Below are positions 7,717-14,903 of a stretch of 14,903 nucleotides of DNA, one piece after another. A program made the position numbers and the translations under genes. Source of the DNA: an uncultured bacterium (GTDB lineage: Bacteria > Desulfobacterota > Desulfobulbia > Desulfobulbales > Desulfobulbaceae); contig CAIMMA010000676.1 in the NCBI GenBank assembly GCA_903842475.1, positions 1 to 14,903 on the forward strand, written 5' to 3'. How positions within the stretch are numbered: the first letter of the stretch is position 1; each line of letters opens with the position of its first letter. Under the pieces are notes generated by a model. The model saw only the letters and a list, made by a program, of their open reading frames with translations, was not told the origin of the DNA and did no database searches.

Positions 7717-8273
7717 TTCGTACACTTCACAGCTTTTCAATACGGCCCCGTGGCAGGGGCTGCATGGCGGCGTCGGTTCCGGTGCTCGGCCCTTGCTGCC
7801 ATTTGGTTCCGTTGCAGTGGCCCTCTTGCCGGTGCGATTTTCCCCGATTTTTTTCCTTGGACTTGTCCTCGGTATCCTCTTGTCCCCTGATCACCGCACC
7901 AATATTCCCCCCTTTTCTCCGCTGCTGCCCCAGGCCTTTTTTTCAATGGATTGTGCGCAGATTAGCGAGTATTATTTTCGAAATGTCATGATGGTAAGCA
8001 GGCTGTTGCTGCTCGCCTCCCTTGGGGGCGTGCTTGTCGGCTTTTTCAGGGGTGCCCCGCCTTTCCAAACCCATCCGCGTTGATTGGATCTTTGCAGAAA
8101 ATGCCGGCGTGCTGCCAGCGCTTACGGGTTTTTTAAAGCACTTCTCCCCATAAGGTTACATGGCGGTACGGTTGGGTGAACGATCAGAAACACCTGCCTT
8201 TCCTCCAGATGATGCAAAGCGAGTAGCTTGAGATGAACGTGCCGCAGGAACTACCCAGGGAACTTCACGTGGA
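7709..8273. other. Intergenic region without convincing gene
   Basis: These 565 bases lie between pit and the sensor kinase. The plus strand is pyrimidine-rich around 7840-7945. One open frame (7793-8083, TTG start, 96 codons) has two hydrophobic stretches, but no Shine-Dalgarno, no recognisable family and no conserved-looking motif, so I do not call it a gene; it could be decayed coding sequence. The end of the region carries only a weak SD-like GGGA about 12 bases before the kinase start. I saw no clear promoter, although the kinase operon must be transcribed from here unless it reads through from pit. Confidence 0.55.
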
Positions 8274-10865
8274 ATGAACGCGTCACAATCGCTGAAAATC
8301 AGGTTGTGGGTCATCGCAGCCCTGACTCTGCTGCTGGTGACGCTCATTGCCCTGGTGGGGGATCAGGTCACCCTGCTGCTGCATCGAAAGCATCAGCGCC
8401 CGGTCACCGACAACCTGGCGGTGGAAATCAACACCTTCATTGCCCGGTATTATGCCCATTCCGTTCAGGATCTGGCGACGCTTAAGGAGATCGTCGAGGT
8501 TTGCACCGGTCGGGATCGCATTGATAACGACGCCTTGCTCAGGGTGTTGAACACCGCCCGGGGGGCGCTGGACGTCAGTTTTGTTTTTGTCATGAATTCC
8601 GCCGGCACCGTTATCGGCAGTTCTGCTTCCTTTGAAGAAGCGAGTCTCACTGGCAAGCAATATCCTTTCCGCCCTTATTTCCTGCAAGCGATTGCAGGGA
8701 CACCCGCACTCTATCCCGCTGTCGGGGTGACCACCCTGCGCAAAGGGTTTTATTTCAGTGCACCGGTTTATGCCGCCGACCAAGGGCAACCGGTTGGGGT
8801 GGTGGTCATCAAGACCCGGAGCGAATCGGTTGACGCTCTTTTCACCGCGCTGCGCGGTAAGCTCGATGTCCTTCTGCTCTCTCCGGACGGGGTGGTTTTT
8901 GCCTCCACCCATGAGAATTGGAATTTCCGGACCGCCTGGCCGCTTTCGCAAAATCGATTGGCTGAAGTCCAGGCCAGTAGGCAGTTCGGTGATCATGCGC
9001 TGCAACCCTTGCCGTTTTCTCTGCAGGAGACCATCGCCTACCCTGATGGCGTTCGTAACACCATCGTTTCGCAACCGTTGGAAATTGACGGTTGGCGGAT
9101 CGTCACTCTGAAAGCCGTCCCGTTTCCCTGGGCGGAGGTGTTGTTGCTTGGCTGCGTTTTTGTTTCCCTGGGTGTTCTCTCCGGTGTCGTGGTCCGGCAT
9201 AGGCATAAGGAGCAACAGCTGACCGGACAAGTCCTGGCCGGCCAGGAGGTCAGTAATCAGGCCAGGGCTGCGCATCGGGCGTCGGTCCGCGAGTTGGAAA
9301 CCATATTCAAAACCAGTCTGGTGGGTATCATCCTGGTTCGGGACGGCCGGGTGGTCAATGCCAACCAGCGGATGACCGAGATGTTCGGGTACAGCCGCAA
9401 GGAATTCCTGGCCGGCGACGTTCGTCAGTTGTTTACCGGCAAACGGGCTTTTCGGCGTTTTGTCCAGCGGCATCTGCATCAATTGATTGAAAGTGATGTC
9501 GAACAGGTGGAGTATCAGCTCAAACGAAAAGACGGCACCGTCATCCCGTGCACCCTCAGCGGCAAGGCGATTACTTCAGCGGATCTGGCCAAGGGAACGG
9601 TTTGGGTTGTTGAGGATATTTCCCGGCGGAAAGCGGCGGAAAAGGAATTGGAACTGGCGCGCGAGGCAGCGGAAGCGGCCAGTGTTGCCAAGGGCGAATT
9701 TCTCGCCAACATGAGCCACGAGATTCGTACCCCCATGAACGGCATCATCGGCCTGGCTGACATCCTGTTGCAGGAGGCCATGCCGGAGGTCCAGCGGGAA
9801 CGGCTTACGTTGATCCAGCGCTCTGCCATCCGGTTGATGACCATTATCAACGATATTCTTGATTTTTCCAAACTTGAGGCCGGGCGTTATGAATTGCACC
9901 CGCAGCCTTTTGCCCTGCGGGGGATGATGCAGGAAATCATCCGGCCAATGGAGCCGACACTGCAGAGAAAGCATCTGCAGTTCCGCCTGACGGTGGACCC
10001 GGCGGTGCCCGAGGTGATCGTGGCGGATCAGACCAAGCTCATGCAGGTGCTCACCAACCTGTGTGACAATAGTCTTAAATTCACCCGCAAAGGGCAGATC
10101 AGCGTTCGGGTCGGTTTTGCGCAAAACGAGCCACCGGCGCAGCAAACCCTGCTGTTTGAAGTTGCCGATACCGGCATCGGCATTGCGCCGTTCCAACAGG
10201 ACAAGGTCTTTGAATCGTTTTCCCAGGCCGATTCCTCGCATTCCCGTCAGTTCGGCGGTACCGGTCTGGGGCTGTCGATCTCCAAAGGACTGGTGGAACT
10301 CATGGGCGGCAAGATCAGCTTGACCAGCATGCCCGATCGGGGCGCTTGTTTTTCTTTCACGCTTCCTTTTTCGGCGCCGGATTCCGATCTGACGACAACG
10401 TCCCCTGGGCAGGCGTCGCCTGGTCAGGGCAACATTTCCGTCACCCAAGGGCACGGCCAGCGGATTCTGGTGGCCGAGGATGAATATATCAACAGCATGC
10501 TGATCCGCACCCTGCTCCAGCAGGTCGGATACCATGTCACCATGGTGCAAAATGGTCGCGAGGCTCTGGATGCCTGGCGAGGCGGGGTATTTGACTGTAT
10601 TTTGCTGGATATCCAGATGCCGGAAATGGATGGGTATGAGGTGGTGGAACGTATCCGTGAAGCTGAAAAAGCAGGCGAGCATATATTGGTGATTGCCATG
10701 ACGGCCCACGCCATGCACAGTGACCGGCGCAAATGTCTGGCCGCCGGCATGGATGACTATATTGCCAAGCCAATTGACGGTGCCACCGTGCTGCATCTTT
10801 TGCAACAGCACCTCGCCGGTCGTCGGGCCATAGAGGATGAGATCGCAGCGATGGAAATCCTATGA
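8274..10865 (+). CDS. Hybrid sensor histidine kinase (Cache-PAS-HisKA-HATPase-REC)
   Basis: This 863-aa membrane sensor kinase has an attached receiver. TM1 spans about residues 11-29. A periplasmic region of about 255 residues resembles a Cache sensor (RPYFLQA near 132-138, then FYFSAPVY near 159-166). TM2 spans about 287-306, followed by a PAS domain from about 340 (IFKTSLVGIILVRDGRVVNAN) and the HisKA H-box ANMSHEIRTPMNG with phospho-acceptor H482. The HATPase domain shows an N-box (CDNSLKF, about 596-602), G1 (ADTGIGIA) and G2 (GGTGLGLS, about 661). The C-terminal receiver starts near 731 (ILVAEDE) and has phospho-acceptor D779 in LLDIQMPEMDG and a conserved Lys in YIAKPI. No HPt domain or DNA-binding output is fused, so a separate phosphotransfer partner is expected. 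ATG 8274 is the first start after an in-frame stop, with a weak SD. Its stop overlaps the next gene by ATGA. The ligand is unknown. Confidence 0.95.
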   Translation: MNASQSLKIRLWVIAALTLLLVTLIALVGDQVTLLLHRKHQRPVTDNLAVEINTFIARYYAHSVQDLATLKEIVEVCTGRDRIDNDALLRVLNTARGALDVSFVFVMNSAGTVIGSSASFEEASLTGKQYPFRPYFLQAIAGTPALYPAVGVTTLRKGFYFSAPVYAADQGQPVGVVVIKTRSESVDALFTALRGKLDVLLLSPDGVVFASTHENWNFRTAWPLSQNRLAEVQASRQFGDHALQPLPFSLQETIAYPDGVRNTIVSQPLEIDGWRIVTLKAVPFPWAEVLLLGCVFVSLGVLSGVVVRHRHKEQQLTGQVLAGQEVSNQARAAHRASVRELETIFKTSLVGIILVRDGRVVNANQRMTEMFGYSRKEFLAGDVRQLFTGKRAFRRFVQRHLHQLIESDVEQVEYQLKRKDGTVIPCTLSGKAITSADLAKGTVWVVEDISRRKAAEKELELAREAAEAASVAKGEFLANMSHEIRTPMNGIIGLADILLQEAMPEVQRERLTLIQRSAIRLMTIINDILDFSKLEAGRYELHPQPFALRGMMQEIIRPMEPTLQRKHLQFRLTVDPAVPEVIVADQTKLMQVLTNLCDNSLKFTRKGQISVRVGFAQNEPPAQQTLLFEVADTGIGIAPFQQDKVFESFSQADSSHSRQFGGTGLGLSISKGLVELMGGKISLTSMPDRGACFSFTLPFSAPDSDLTTTSPGQASPGQGNISVTQGHGQRILVAEDEYINSMLIRTLLQQVGYHVTMVQNGREALDAWRGGVFDCILLDIQMPEMDGYEVVERIREAEKAGEHILVIAMTAHAMHSDRRKCLAAGMDDYIAKPIDGATVLHLLQQHLAGRRAIEDEIAAMEIL

Positions 10866-12571
10866 AACGGTTGGCTCGGTTGCTGTTTTTTTTGAGTCTG
10901 ATCGGCCTGCTTGGATTCCTGGTGACCATCAATGTCAGACCGGAACCCGAGGCCGTTGATTTTCTGCCGACTGAAACCCTTGCCCTGATGCAATGGGAAC
11001 ATCTCGCCCGTTCCTGGGGGACATGGCAGGGCAGCGCTATCGGCAAGAAATTGAACGACCGTAATGTACCTAAAATTCTCAAGCAGTTGGGGTTCTCTGA
11101 ATCCCAGGTTTTCGGGTTTAAAGGATTAAGCGACCTGCTTGATCGGTTTTCGAAGTCGTCTATTTTTAGTAAAATATTTTCAACCAAAGCCGTGATGGCC
11201 CTGCTGCCCACGCTCGACAACCAACCCTTTAACGGCGCGTCCCTGGGCAAACATCTGGTGCTGCTTGTGCCCCAGGGGGTAGGCTTGCCGTCCACCGAGC
11301 AACTGGAAGGATTTTTTGGACCGGTGGAATCCAACCGCACCACATCGTATCAGGGCGTCGAACTGGTGACCCTGGCCTTTCGGTCGGGCCAGGCGCTGAC
11401 GTTTTGCCGGAACCGCGGGCAGTTGATCCTCGCCCTGGATGCCTCGCCGGTGCAACGCTGTATCGATCAGTCGCTCAGCATGATGGTGCTGGCCCGCACT
11501 GGTCTGCAGGCCAATCAAGCCTTCCAGAGCCTGAAAAATCGGGTCGGCGACCAAACCTCCTTTTTTTTCTATAGCGATCTGGCCGCGCTGTTGCGGCAAC
11601 TGCCGGCGCTGCCCCTGGAAGCAACCCCGGAGAACGGGTTGGTGCCCCATCATTTAGCCTTGTTTCATCAGGCAGACGCAGGCTATGATCGTCTGTCAGC
11701 CATCGCCCAGTTCCCCCCCGGACCGCTGGCCGCTTTCATCGCCAGCCACCAACTGGCCCCGCCCGCCAAGGACCAGGTCGGCCAGCGCCTCCCCCCTGAC
11801 ACCCAGTTTCACCTCTGGACCAACTGGTTCAAGCTGAAAACTCTGTGGGATTTTGGTCTGCAGATGAAAGACCAGGAAGCTGGAGCCTTGCTGTATCTCC
11901 TTATCCAGCGGGTCATCGAGGGGTCAGGTCTGACCAGTGAGGAATTTTTTGATGTCTTCGGCTCCCAATTCGGAGTATTCATAACCGAACAGCAGACGGC
12001 GCAGCTACCGAACCGTACCATGTCCTGCCTGTACTTTGAGGTCCGCGACCAGCAGGAGGTGGCGGCCATGCTGAAACGGGTGCTCAGGGGCCTCCAGGTG
12101 ATCACCGTCCTGACCGGCGGCCTGGAGATAGGCTCGGTGAATATGGCCGGCGGCTTGTTGCAGCCGGCCTTCGCCCTGAAAGAACGTCATCTGATTCTTG
12201 CGGACAGTGTGGCTTTGATTGAGCAGATTCAAAATCAAGGGGAGGGCGACCCCGCTGCCGATCCCAATCATTTAGGGGCTGCAAAAGATCGGGCCGGCAA
12301 CTTGTTTCTCTTTGCCCGCAGCAAGCATTTGGCGGATCGATTGATGGCGATGCTGCCCCCCCTGCTCAAGGAGAATACGGATCAGGAAAAGATCCTGTCG
12401 CCCAGGGCCAGGCTGTTGATCGAGCATGCCCTGTTCCCGGTACTCAAGACCTTGCAGACGGTGCCAACCGTAACGCTGCGCGGGACGGTTGCCGGGGAGG
12501 AGATGATTTTGGAAATGGATGTTGCCAATAACCGGGAAGGGGCTCCGATTTTCCCGTCGAACTTTCAATAA
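10862..12571 (+). CDS. Membrane-anchored protein of unknown function (569 aa, possibly DUF3352-like)
   Basis: I do not recognise this protein with confidence. An N-terminal KRLARLLFFLSLIGLLGFLVTI segment is an uncleaved anchor or signal peptide, so the remaining ~540 residues should lie in the periplasm. The body is mixed alpha/beta with no catalytic motif that I can see. Its opening (FLPTETLALMQWEHL) and the later repeated LFARSKHLADRLM and TLRGTVAGEEMILEM patterns recall large DUF3352-type extracytoplasmic proteins, but this is a weak guess from memory. The start ATG overlaps the kinase stop by 4 bases (ATGA), implying coupled expression. A GGA lies 6 bases before the ATG. Because it follows a Cache-type sensor and has a periplasmic topology, a role as accessory to signal sensing is possible but not shown. 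Codon use looks like that of its neighbours. Confidence 0.8.
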   Translation: MKRLARLLFFLSLIGLLGFLVTINVRPEPEAVDFLPTETLALMQWEHLARSWGTWQGSAIGKKLNDRNVPKILKQLGFSESQVFGFKGLSDLLDRFSKSSIFSKIFSTKAVMALLPTLDNQPFNGASLGKHLVLLVPQGVGLPSTEQLEGFFGPVESNRTTSYQGVELVTLAFRSGQALTFCRNRGQLILALDASPVQRCIDQSLSMMVLARTGLQANQAFQSLKNRVGDQTSFFFYSDLAALLRQLPALPLEATPENGLVPHHLALFHQADAGYDRLSAIAQFPPGPLAAFIASHQLAPPAKDQVGQRLPPDTQFHLWTNWFKLKTLWDFGLQMKDQEAGALLYLLIQRVIEGSGLTSEEFFDVFGSQFGVFITEQQTAQLPNRTMSCLYFEVRDQQEVAAMLKRVLRGLQVITVLTGGLEIGSVNMAGGLLQPAFALKERHLILADSVALIEQIQNQGEGDPAADPNHLGAAKDRAGNLFLFARSKHLADRLMAMLPPLLKENTDQEKILSPRARLLIEHALFPVLKTLQTVPTVTLRGTVAGEEMILEMDVANNREGAPIFPSNFQ

Positions 12572-12606
12572 GGGTGGGGCTGCCCCTGCCTGGGGAAATG
12601 GAACCT

Positions 12607-12984
12607 ATGGAACAACTGGTCGCGGAACTCAAAAAGAATCTGCCTTTTAAAGAGTCCACCGTGGCGGGCGATATTGTAATCATCGCCGCCAAACAGCCGC
12701 AGATGCTGGTGTACGCCAAGGTGGGCGATATCGTGCGGGATGAGAGCAGAAAAGAGGAATGGTGGCAGGTAACCCTGCACCTGCTTGCCATCCCGCTGCA
12801 AACGGTGGTCTGGACCCTTCGCACCCCGCAGTTCACCGGTCAGGAAATCTTCACCATGGGGGGGGAAGGACGGTTCATCAAGGCGATTCGTTTTGAACCA
12901 TCAACACCTCTGCCCCGAGTTCCCGGACATGAGTCCCCTGGCCAAAAGCAAGGGCGCAAGTCAACCCTGCGCATCGTTAAATGA
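12607..12984 (+). CDS. Hypothetical protein (~125 aa) upstream of HPr
   Basis: This is a small, probably cytoplasmic protein with no signal peptide and no family I can name. It looks like a real gene because it lies between coupled genes and its stop overlaps the HPr start by ATGA. A central stretch has the look of a conserved core: MLVYAKVGDIVRDE, then EEWWQVTLHLLAIPLQ, then GQEIFTMGG. The C-terminal 25 residues are Pro/Lys/Arg-rich and probably disordered. I chose ATG 12607 (MEQLVAEL) because GGGGA stands 10 bases ahead of it. ATG 12598 (MEPMEQL) is too close to that SD, and a GTG at 12574 would extend the frame but has none. It starts 35 bases after the 569-aa gene. A role linked to the PTS proteins is suggested by position only. 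Confidence 0.75.
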   Translation: MEQLVAELKKNLPFKESTVAGDIVIIAAKQPQMLVYAKVGDIVRDESRKEEWWQVTLHLLAIPLQTVVWTLRTPQFTGQEIFTMGGEGRFIKAIRFEPSTPLPRVPGHESPGQKQGRKSTLRIVK

Positions 12985-13250
12985 ATTGGCAGCACCTTAA
13001 CCTGGCGGTGGCCAATCAACGGGGCGTCCATGGTCGGGTAGCGACCCGTCTGGCCGAAATCGCCGCTGAATACGGGGTACGGCTGCAGATCATCCGGGGT
13101 GAGGAAACTGTTGAGTGTTCCTCAATCCTCGACGTCCTGGCCTTGGCCCTCGTACAAGGAACCGAAATCCGTCTGTGTGCCCATGGGGAAAAGGCGAAGG
13201 AGGCTCTGCAGGCGGCGCGGGCCGTGATCGCAAGCCAGGACGAACCCTGA
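12981..13250 (+). CDS. ptsH: HPr-family phosphocarrier protein
   Basis: This is an 89-aa cytoplasmic phosphocarrier that accepts phosphate from Enzyme I on His and passes it to EIIA-type partners. The active-site segment is ANQRGVHGRVATRLAEIA, with the catalytic His at residue 17. The usual motif is GLHARPA, so the Ala and Pro flanking the conserved Arg have changed to Gly and Val. The second HPr signature is present (CSSILDVLALALVQGTEIRL, residues 46-65), with a Ser at 47/48 in the place of regulatory Ser46, so control by an HPr kinase is possible. The ATG overlaps the preceding stop by 4 bases and has no SD of its own, so translation should depend on the upstream gene. Enzyme I starts 1 base after its stop. 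No EII component is seen in the window. Confidence 0.92.
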   Translation: MNWQHLNLAVANQRGVHGRVATRLAEIAAEYGVRLQIIRGEETVECSSILDVLALALVQGTEIRLCAHGEKAKEALQAARAVIASQDEP

Positions 13251-13251
13251 G

Positions 13252-14903
13252 ATGCCGATGAAAACAATGCGAGGCCCCCAGGTCGAGACCTCTCGAACGC
13301 TGCAAGGTACCGGCGTTTCTCCCGGCATCGTGGTGGCCAAAGTCATGGTGCTCAAGCGTACCACCTGGAGAGCGGGCCGGTACCATCTGCCGGTCGAACA
13401 TATCGATCAGGAGGTGGGGCGGTTTATCCAGGCCATTGCCGCCGCCAGCCAGGAACTGATCCAGCTGCGGGAAAAGGTGGCCGACGATCTCGCCGATGCC
13501 CTGTCGATCATCGATTCCCATCTGCTCATGCTCAAGGATCGGATGATCATCGAGCGCACCGTCGCCATCATCCGACAGAACAATGTCAATGCGGAGTGGG
13601 CCCTGGCCCAGGCCCTGTGCGATATCAAGGAGCGATTTGACCGGATAGACGATCCGTATATCAAGGAGCGATACGCCGATATCAAGCATGTGGCTGATCG
13701 GGTTTTCGGTCTGCTCGCCGGCCGTGAAAGCGACTCGATGGATTTGGCCGCCGGCCCCATTATTGTGGTGGCCAACGACTTCTCCCCGGAAGACACCATG
13801 CGGATGCAGGCCGGCAACATCCTGGGATTTCTCACTGAAAAAGGGGGGATGAACTCGCACACCGCTATTGTCGCCCGCTCGCTTGCGCTGCCGGCGGTGG
13901 TCGGCCTGGAACATGTGACCGGCATCCTCGCCACCGGCGACCTGATCATCATGGATGGCGGTTCGGGGCGGGTCGTGCTCCGTCCCGATCCCGAGGAAAT
14001 CAGCCGGTATCGGGAGGATGAGCGGCACAACCGGGCCATGGCCGATGAACTGGACCGCTATATTCATCTGGCATCGGAAACCCTGGATGGTTATAGCCTC
14101 CGATTAAGCGCCAATATCGAAATGCTCGAAGAGTTGCCGACCGTGCTCCGTTACGGCTCCGAAGGGATCGGCCTGTTCCGCAGCGAGTTCGATTATTTCC
14201 GGGGGCGCCGGCCGCCGACCGAGGAGCAGCTGCTGGCCACCTATCGGCGGCTGCTGGAGACCATGGCGCCGCACCCGGTGACCGTGCGCACCCTGGATGT
14301 CGGCGGCGACAAATTCCTCAACAGTTTTCCCGGCAACAAGGCCTGGTTCGATCAGGAACGCAATCCGGCCCTCGGTCTCCGTTCCATCCGGTTTTCCCTG
14401 TATGAAAAGGAACTGTTCCGGATGCAGCTGCGGGCGCTGCTCAGAGCCTCGGTGCATGGCTGTCTGCGGATTCTGCTGCCGCTGGTTTCCGCCCTGAGCG
14501 AAGTGCGGCAGGCCAAATCAATAATCAGTGAACTCATGGGGGAACTGGAAGCGACCGGTCAACCCTATGCAGCGGATGTGGCGATCGGCATGATGGTCGA
14601 AGTACCGAGTGCGGTGGTCATGGCCGATGTCTTTGCCGCGGAGGTTGATTTTTTTGCCATCGGCACCAACGACCTGATTCAGTATTCCCTGGCCATTGAC
14701 CGCGGCAACCAGTATGTGGCGCATCTGTATGAGCCTTTTCATCCGGCGGTGCTGCGGATGATCAAGCAGACCGTGGAAGCCGGCCATGCCCAGGACATTC
14801 CGGTATCGCTCTGCGGGGAGATGGCCGGTGATGTGATGTGCGTGCCGGTGCTGATGGGACTGGGACTCGATGAACTGTCGATGCGGCCAGCGGTCATTCC
14901 CAA
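13252..14903 (+). CDS. ptsI: PTS Enzyme I, phosphoenolpyruvate-protein phosphotransferase (3' end cut)
   Basis: This cytoplasmic enzyme transfers phosphate from PEP to HPr, the first step of the PTS. About 550 codons are present; the family is about 570-590, so only the tail is missing. In order: N-terminal HPr-binding helical domain (FDRIDDPYIKERYADIKHVA, about 126-145), phosphohistidine domain with GGMNSHTAIVARSLALPAVVG around active-site H203, then the PEP-binding barrel with LFRSEFDYF, RTLDVGGDK, RNPALGLRSIR and GTNDLIQYSLAIDRGN (about 471-486), and the catalytic Cys in SLCGEMAGD (C521). No GAF domain precedes it, so it is the sugar-type enzyme rather than the nitrogen-PTS PtsP form. ATG 13252 is chosen because AGGA lies 11 bases upstream and it starts 1 base after the ptsH stop. 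ATGs at 13258 and 13267 are alternatives. All catalytic residues I can check are intact. Confidence 0.95.
   Translation, partial: MPMKTMRGPQVETSRTLQGTGVSPGIVVAKVMVLKRTTWRAGRYHLPVEHIDQEVGRFIQAIAAASQELIQLREKVADDLADALSIIDSHLLMLKDRMIIERTVAIIRQNNVNAEWALAQALCDIKERFDRIDDPYIKERYADIKHVADRVFGLLAGRESDSMDLAAGPIIVVANDFSPEDTMRMQAGNILGFLTEKGGMNSHTAIVARSLALPAVVGLEHVTGILATGDLIIMDGGSGRVVLRPDPEEISRYREDERHNRAMADELDRYIHLASETLDGYSLRLSANIEMLEELPTVLRYGSEGIGLFRSEFDYFRGRRPPTEEQLLATYRRLLETMAPHPVTVRTLDVGGDKFLNSFPGNKAWFDQERNPALGLRSIRFSLYEKELFRMQLRALLRASVHGCLRILLPLVSALSEVRQAKSIISELMGELEATGQPYAADVAIGMMVEVPSAVVMADVFAAEVDFFAIGTNDLIQYSLAIDRGNQYVAHLYEPFHPAVLRMIKQTVEAGHAQDIPVSLCGEMAGDVMCVPVLMGLGLDELSMRPAVIP

Noticed and set aside
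7793..8083. Possible 96-aa hydrophobic protein with TTG start
   Set aside because: No Shine-Dalgarno, no recognisable family, and the start is a rare codon. It is kept only as a remark on the intergenic region.
8283..10811. Two ~400-codon minus-strand open frames opposite the sensor kinase
   Set aside because: The plus strand has every kinase and receiver motif in order; the antisense frames have no motif and arise from codon bias.
13622..13672. 15-base exact direct repeat (13622-13636 and 13658-13672)
   Set aside because: Both copies are in the same frame within Enzyme I and encode IKER in a segment normal for the family, so it is a coding coincidence rather than a mobile or regulatory repeat.

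Overview
The window looks like chromosomal DNA from a GC-rich Gram-negative bacterium. There are outer-membrane and periplasmic export components, lipoprotein signals, and a proteobacterial-style hybrid histidine kinase. A DUF47/short-PiT phosphate pair and an HPr-Enzyme I pair with no sugar-specific EII in view fit a Desulfobacterota (delta-proteobacterial, perhaps Desulfobulbales-like) host. That placement is inferred from gene content and was not tested.

There are three gene blocks and two long intergenic regions. (1) On the minus strand, 5424 to 1, lies a tripartite efflux operon read in the order outer-membrane factor, membrane fusion lipoprotein, RND pump. The genes are joined by two 4-base ATGA overlaps, and the pump runs off the left edge. 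(2) The divergent intergenic region 5425-6000 holds a 15-base palindrome on the efflux side and, on the phosphate side, AT-rich promoter-like sequence and a candidate Pho box. (3) On the plus strand, 6001-7708 encodes a PhoU-like DUF47 protein and a PiT phosphate transporter. A strong 38-nt hairpin lies between them, and a second perfect hairpin spans the pit stop codon. (4) The region 7709-8273 contains no convincing gene. (5) On the plus strand, 8274-14903 is a tightly packed run: Cache-PAS hybrid sensor kinase, a 569-aa membrane-anchored protein of unknown function, a ~125-aa protein of unknown function, HPr, and Enzyme I (cut by the right edge). Junctions in this run are 4-base overlaps or gaps of 1 to 35 bases.

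Functionally, block 1 should export toxic compounds across both membranes. Block 3 is a low-affinity phosphate uptake module with its accessory protein. Block 5 is the most unusual part. It places a two-component sensor and the general PTS phosphotransfer proteins in one apparent transcription unit, with two unknown proteins between them. HPr keeps its active-site His but has a divergent motif around it. No new defence system, CRISPR array, mobile element, tRNA or rRNA was seen.
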